Source: SAT2750 sp964476375
GTDB lineage: Bacteria > Planctomycetota > Planctomycetia > Pirellulales > Pirellulaceae
DNA length: 9,466 bases
Assembly (NCBI GenBank): GCA_964476375.1
Contig: CAYYZW010000258.1
Location: 1 to 9,466, forward strand
Direction: 5' to 3'
The notes beneath the pieces were generated by a model. That model worked only from the letters and a program-made list of their open reading frames with translations, ran no database searches and was not told the DNA's origin. Both the position numbers and the translations under genes were made by a program. Position 1 is the first letter of the stretch. Each line of letters starts with the position of its first letter. This document shows positions 6,410 to 9,466 of this stretch, in pieces.

Positions 6410-9076
6410 CTACAGTGTGCGGGCTATTTCCTCGATCTCGTATGCTTCCAGGACATCATCGATCTTGATGTCATTAAATCCTGAGAGCTTGATGCCGCAT
6501 TCCATGCCCCGGTTGACTTCCCGTGCATCGTCTTTTTCTCGCTTGAGTGAATCAAGCGGGTAATCACCAATTGTACGTCCATCACGATTGACACGGATTC
6601 GACATCCACGCTGGATCGCCCCACGGACCACCTTGCAGCCGGCAATGTTCCCCAGCCGGCTGATCGAGAAGACTCTCTGGACCACGGCATGCCCGAGTTC
6701 CACGACCCGTTCTTCCGGCTTCAATTGACCTTCCAGGAGTGCCTTGATGTCTTCGGTCAGCTTGTAAATGATGTCGTAACGACGTATCTCGACCTGCTTT
6801 TCATCTGCAAGCACTCGTGCATCATCATTTGGAATCACGTTAAACCCGACGACAACCGCCGTGGAAGCGTGTGCCAGCATGATATCGGCCGAGGTAATAC
6901 CTCCCACGGATGCCTGCAGGATTCGGATCTGGACTTCGTTGTGATGGAGTTTTTCCAGTTCCTTCCTGATCGCCTCAATCGATCCCCGAACATCCGCACG
7001 GATGATCAGGTTGATCATGGCAATCTCATCGGACTGGGCGAGAGTTCCTTCTTCAAGCTGTCGCTGGAAGTCCTCGAAGGAAATACGGGTCGTAATACCC
7101 GAGAGCGATGCCTCACGGGTACGGAAAATTCGCTGGTCAGCAATTTCGCGAGCCATGGAGATGTCCTCCAGCACATGGAAAGCATCCCCTGCCTCCGGGG
7201 CAGTGTCAAAGCCGGTGATATTCACAGGCATCGCCGGGAGAGCCTTTTCAAGCTGCTTGGAGTGATCCATCGTGTCATACATGGCCTTGACGCGACCAAA
7301 GGTGCGTCCACAGACAAGGACGTCACCGACGTTGAGTGTGCCATTCGTAACGATTACCTTGGCAATCACACCTCGCCCTGCCTCCTGCTCCGCTTCCAGG
7401 CATATCCCATTGGCAACCCGGTCCGGGTTGGCACGGTATTCGTGAAGCTCTGCAATCGTGAGGATCGTTTCAAGTAATTCATCCAGTCCCGCTCCCGTCT
7501 CAGCACTTGTCTGGACGATTTCTGTGTCACCACCCCATTCGCTGGGGGTGAGTTCGAATTGCGTCAGCTGGGTCATGGCCTGTTCGGGATTGGCTCCCGG
7601 CAAGTCCATCTTGTTGAGGGCGACCACGATGGGAACCTCGGCCGCCTTCAAGTGGCTGATCGCCTCTTCCGTTTGAGGCATGATCCCGTCGTCCGCGGCA
7701 ATCACCAGCACGGCAATGTCCGTCACGTTGGCTCCCCGCGCACGCATCTCGGTAAACGCTTCATGCCCGGGTGTATCGACAAATGAAATCTGGCGTTCGT
7801 CCTTCTCGATCTGGTAGGCGCGAATGTGCTGGGTAATACCCCCTGCCTCCCCTGAGACCACGTCAATTCCAATCAGGGCATCCAGCAATGATGTCTTGCC
7901 GTGATCGACGTGCCCCAGGAAAGTCACAACGGGTGGGCGAGAGGTAAGGGACTCCTCCGGGTCTTCCTGCTGATCGATCTGGGACAGCAGGGAATCTTCC
8001 AGGGTCTCCTGTTGTCGAAATTCCAGGTTGACCTCGAGTTCCTCCGCCAGCATCTCCACAAACTCCACATCGATCTGGGCATTGATGGTCACCATCAAGC
8101 CCAGGCCCATCAGTACAGCCTGGACTTGACTGCTGGGAATACTTGCCGCCTCGGAGAAACTGCGTACCGTGCACGGCAATTCCAGGACCACACGTGATTT
8201 GCGAGGTGCCGCCGTGTTCTTCCCGGTACGGGTCAGCGTGCGACGCCGGCGTCGATGTCGCCTGTCCCCCTGTACCGTCATCTGCTCGCGCCGCTGCCGC
8301 TTGTTGTATCGCTCGGCCCGGGCACTTGCCATTCCGGTGAGGCCTGGATTGGGTTCCTTCTCCTTGCCTCTTCCCCGCCGCCCCTTCTGGGTCTGCTGGG
8401 AGAGTTTTTCTGGATCCATTAACTCGGGGGCCTGGTTGGCTGGTGCCTTTGGCATTCCCGCTCCGAGTCGACTTGGCCGTTTTGCATCCCGGCTTAACCG
8501 TATTTCAGGCTGCTGTACTTTTCCTTCTTCCGGTGGAGGTTCATTCGTCGGCTGGGGAACATCCGGCAACTGGGTGAGCTTGATAACCGGAGCACGCGGT
8601 TTCTTTTCCCGAGGCTTGGATGGATCTCCAGGCTCGTCACTGTCATCGGATTTGCCGGCCGTGATGACCTTGATATTGCTATCCCCCATGGGCAGCATGT
8701 CCTCACGGGATAACGGGGCCGGCTCATCGGGGGAGACTTTTTCGACCTCCTCTTCCACGGCCTTGGCAGGTTCCTCCGGCGCGGTTTCACTTTCCGCAGG
8801 CTTGCGTGAAAGCGGAGCAGTGGATGGGCTGCGAGTTGTGACAACCTTGATGCTTCCGCGGTCTGTTGGCTCCGGCCGCGCCATCGAAGGGGGGGGGTCG
8901 TTACTGGCCTGGCTCTCACCTTCGGCCATGAAATGCCTGATTCTCTCGACCTCGTCGTCTTCCAGGCTTGCAAGAGCAGAACCCTTGCCTGCAATGCCAG
9001 CCTTTTTGACGATCTCGACTAACTCCTTGTTGTCCAGACCGAGGTCCTTCGCCAGGGAGTATATTCGCGTAGCCAT
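6410..9076 (-). CDS. infB: Translation initiation factor IF-2
   Basis: IF-2 is the GTPase that places initiator fMet-tRNA on the 30S subunit and promotes 50S joining. The 888-residue protein starts with MATRIYSLAKDLGLDNKELV, the standard IF2-N domain. Residues about 55-290 are a disordered Pro/Glu/Lys linker with an arginine cluster near 272-279. A second IF2-N-like domain spans about 291-353. The G domain carries all motifs: GHVDHGKT (388-395), GGITQH (412-417), DTPGHEAF (434-441), NKMD (488-491) and SAE (524-526). Beta-barrel domains and the tRNA-binding C-terminal domain follow (RLGNIAGCKVVRGAIQRGCR), and the protein ends at TAG 6410-6412. ATG 9074-9076 is chosen because AGGAG sits 7 bases upstream and the protein then begins as the family does. 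An in-frame ATG at 9113-9115 would add 13 unconserved residues and lacks a ribosome binding site. The linker contains a run of nine C on the coding strand (8889-8897). Confidence 0.98.
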   Translation of the reverse strand: MATRIYSLAKDLGLDNKELVEIVKKAGIAGKGSALASLEDDEVERIRHFMAEGESQASNDPPPSMARPEPTDRGSIKVVTTRSPSTAPLSRKPAESETAPEEPAKAVEEEVEKVSPDEPAPLSREDMLPMGDSNIKVITAGKSDDSDEPGDPSKPREKKPRAPVIKLTQLPDVPQPTNEPPPEEGKVQQPEIRLSRDAKRPSRLGAGMPKAPANQAPELMDPEKLSQQTQKGRRGRGKEKEPNPGLTGMASARAERYNKRQRREQMTVQGDRRHRRRRRTLTRTGKNTAAPRKSRVVLELPCTVRSFSEAASIPSSQVQAVLMGLGLMVTINAQIDVEFVEMLAEELEVNLEFRQQETLEDSLLSQIDQQEDPEESLTSRPPVVTFLGHVDHGKTSLLDALIGIDVVSGEAGGITQHIRAYQIEKDERQISFVDTPGHEAFTEMRARGANVTDIAVLVIAADDGIMPQTEEAISHLKAAEVPIVVALNKMDLPGANPEQAMTQLTQFELTPSEWGGDTEIVQTSAETGAGLDELLETILTIAELHEYRANPDRVANGICLEAEQEAGRGVIAKVIVTNGTLNVGDVLVCGRTFGRVKAMYDTMDHSKQLEKALPAMPVNITGFDTAPEAGDAFHVLEDISMAREIADQRIFRTREASLSGITTRISFEDFQRQLEEGTLAQSDEIAMINLIIRADVRGSIEAIRKELEKLHHNEVQIRILQASVGGITSADIMLAHASTAVVVGFNVIPNDDARVLADEKQVEIRRYDIIYKLTEDIKALLEGQLKPEERVVELGHAVVQRVFSISRLGNIAGCKVVRGAIQRGCRIRVNRDGRTIGDYPLDSLKREKDDAREVNRGMECGIKLSGFNDIKIDDVLEAYEIEEIARTL

Positions 9077-9082
9077 GTTCAG

Positions 9083-9090
9083 GCTCCTCT
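9083..9090 (-). promoter_or_regulatory. infB ribosome binding site
   Basis: On the minus strand this reads AGAGGAGC, with the AGGAG core (9084-9088) exactly 7 bases before ATG 9074-9076. It decides the infB start in favour of the MATRIYSLAKDL form over the upstream in-frame ATG at 9113-9115, which has no purine-rich site before it. Confidence 0.85.
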
Positions 9091-9106
9091 TGTTATCACC
9101 TGCCAT

Positions 9107-9128
9107 GGACCCCATCTGGATGGGGCCC
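9107..9128 (-). other. Second hairpin in the infB leader, next to the ribosome binding site
   Basis: CCCCAT (9110-9115) pairs with ATGGGG (9120-9125) around a 4-base loop. Beyond an A-C mismatch, GG (9107-9108) can pair with CC (9127-9128), but 9128 is shared with the neighbouring hairpin, so the two compete at that base. Only about 20 bases separate this stem from the infB ribosome binding site, so a stable structure here could affect ribosome access. Confidence 0.5.
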
Positions 9129-9148
9129 GGTACATGACGGATGTACCG
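9128..9148 (-). other. Perfect 8-bp hairpin in the infB leader
   Basis: CGGTACAT at 9128-9135 is the exact reverse complement of ATGTACCG at 9141-9148, with a 5-base loop. It lies about 40 bases upstream of the infB Shine-Dalgarno and almost abuts the next hairpin at 9110-9125. No U-run follows on the minus strand. A structural RNA role in the infB leader is inferred; a protein-binding palindrome is the alternative. Confidence 0.6.
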
Positions 9149-9179
9149 CAGGGATTTTGTTTGTTCTTTACGTCACATA

Positions 9180-9228
9180 AAACCGTGCTCCTCTGTCAAT
9201 CGGCCCTCTTGTACCGATTGGACGGTTT
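9180..9228 (-). other. Two-part inverted repeat enclosing a Shine-Dalgarno-like sequence
   Basis: The outer arms AAACCGT (9180-9186) and ACGGTTT (9222-9228) pair perfectly, as do the inner arms CAATCGG (9197-9203) and CCGATTG (9214-9220), around a 10-base loop. Between outer and inner stem one side has a single base (9221) and the other has ten bases (9187-9196), which on the minus strand read ACAGAGGAGC and so contain a strong Shine-Dalgarno. The folded form would present that site in an internal loop. Confidence 0.5.
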
Positions 9229-9279
9229 GAGTTAATGCGGGTGTTTCAGTGTGGCGGCTGCTCTCCAATTCTCAATTCC

Positions 9280-9303
9280 GGGATTCCACCTGGTGGTTGT
9301 CCC
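9280..9303 (-). other. Small stem-loop just after the probable nusA stop
   Basis: GGGA (9280-9283) can pair with TCCC (9300-9303), and inside it CCAC (9286-9289) with GTGG (9293-9296) around a 3-base loop. It begins about 9 bases downstream of the stop on the minus strand. There is no U-run, so it is not a canonical intrinsic terminator. It could protect the upstream message or be chance. Confidence 0.3.
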
Positions 9304-9312
9304 TGGGGATCA

Positions 9313-9466
9313 TCATCCCGGCAATTCTTCCGCTGCTTCATCGTCAGCCGGTGGCTCCCCGGCTGGCTCTTCCGTGACCGGTTCTTCCGCAGGTGTATCT
9401 TCCTCGGCCGAATCATCAGAAGGTGAATCATCCTCGGCAGAATCATCAGAAGCTGAATCAACCTCG
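9313..9466 (-). CDS. nusA: C-terminal acidic tail of probable NusA (partial)
   Basis: An open frame enters from the right edge of the window. Its first full codon is at 9465-9463 and it ends at TGA 9313-9315, followed at once by a second TGA at 9310-9312. The 50 visible residues are almost only Asp, Glu, Ser, Ala and Pro, for example DSASDDSAEDDSPSDDSAEE, and end in DDEAAEELPG. No folded domain is visible. The nusA call rests on position (upstream of infB and rbfA on the same strand) and on the fact that many NusA proteins end in acidic tails. It is an inference. The first 20 residues come from a 30-base tandem repeat that may continue beyond the edge. A different acidic-tailed protein cannot be excluded. 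Confidence 0.6.
   Translation of the reverse strand, partial: EVDSASDDSAEDDSPSDDSAEEDTPAEEPVTEEPAGEPPADDEAAEELPG
9401..9460 (-). repeat. 30-base tandem repeat encoding an acidic decapeptide
   Basis: Bases 9401-9430 and 9431-9460 are two direct copies of a 30-base unit that differ at two positions. Bases 9461-9466 (acctcg versus tcctcg) begin a possible third copy that leaves the window. Read on the minus strand they encode DSASDDSAED and DSPSDDSAEE, followed by the weaker DTPAEEPVTE. The unit is a multiple of three, so copy-number change would keep the frame of the probable nusA tail. Confidence 0.85.

Larger units (their letters stand above)
9077..9312 (-). promoter_or_regulatory. Structured leader between probable nusA and infB
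   Basis: This 236-base gap is the longest non-coding stretch in the block and contains no convincing gene. It holds four inverted repeats, listed separately, plus a Shine-Dalgarno followed by an ATG-TGA start-stop. A perfect TTGACA occurs on the minus strand (9194-9199), but no reasonable -10 hexamer lies 15-19 bases downstream, so a sigma-70-type promoter is not claimed. No hairpin is followed by a U-run, so none looks like an intrinsic terminator. Control of infB translation or mRNA processing is a plausible inference. Confidence 0.45.

Noticed and set aside
9077..9115. 13-residue N-terminal extension of IF2 from ATG 9113-9115
   Set aside because: No ribosome binding site precedes it, it includes the real AGAGGAG site as codons, and IF2 proteins normally begin at MATRIYSL or similar.
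8169..9137. Open frame of 322 codons on the plus strand
   Set aside because: It is antisense to the IF2 linker; its Ser/Gly/Arg-rich translation is what the complement of the Pro/Glu/Lys/Asp-coding linker would give.
9171..9199. Sigma-70-type promoter before infB, based on a perfect TTGACA at 9194-9199 (minus)
   Set aside because: No TATAAT-like hexamer occurs at 15-19 bases spacing; the nearest candidate TATGTG is at 14 bases and is poor. The hexamer is also part of an inverted repeat.
1..9466. Defence island, prophage, insertion sequence or CRISPR
   Set aside because: No transposase, integrase, cas-like gene, terminal inverted repeats with target duplications, or spaced repeats were found; the gene content is housekeeping.

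Overview
The window is chromosomal core sequence, moderately GC-rich, probably from the Planctomycetota. That placement is an inference. It rests on a lipoprotein joining a 5'-nucleotidase-like domain to a four-heme cytochrome c554-type domain, a long low-complexity IF2 linker, and a lysine-tailed HhH protein next to rbfA. No mobile element, CRISPR array, tRNA or rRNA is visible.

Layout. Plus strand, 1-1790: the last 47 codons of a secreted-type protein (perhaps DUF1573-like), then, 15 bases later, a 542-residue predicted lipoprotein with four CxxCH heme motifs. These converge on a minus-strand block that fills the rest of the window. In transcription order (right to left) that block holds: the acidic C-terminal tail of a gene that is probably nusA (ends at 9313), a 236-base structured gap, infB/IF2 (9076-6410), rbfA (6333-5944), a degenerate endonuclease III-fold (HhH-GPD) protein with a histone H1-like lysine tail (5909-5064), a large exported TPR protein (4961-2667), and yebC (2588-1839).

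How the genes work together. nusA-infB-rbfA is a classic bacterial cluster for transcription elongation, translation initiation and 30S maturation. YebC, recently recognised as a translation factor that helps ribosomes at stalling sequences, fits the theme. The HhH protein and the exported TPR protein do not obviously belong. The gaps are short (34-102 bases) except before infB, so the block could be one transcript with internal control points. The plus-strand genes look like a separate electron-transfer or cell-envelope module.

Most worth a second look: (1) the HhH protein, which has lost the lysine and aspartate used by endonuclease III and all iron-sulfur cysteines but gained a very basic tail; (2) the infB leader, with three or four inverted repeats and a Shine-Dalgarno followed by a start-stop ATG-TGA; (3) the heme lipoprotein, whose nucleotidase-like domain lacks most expected metal ligands. 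None of these is proven to be a new system from sequence alone.
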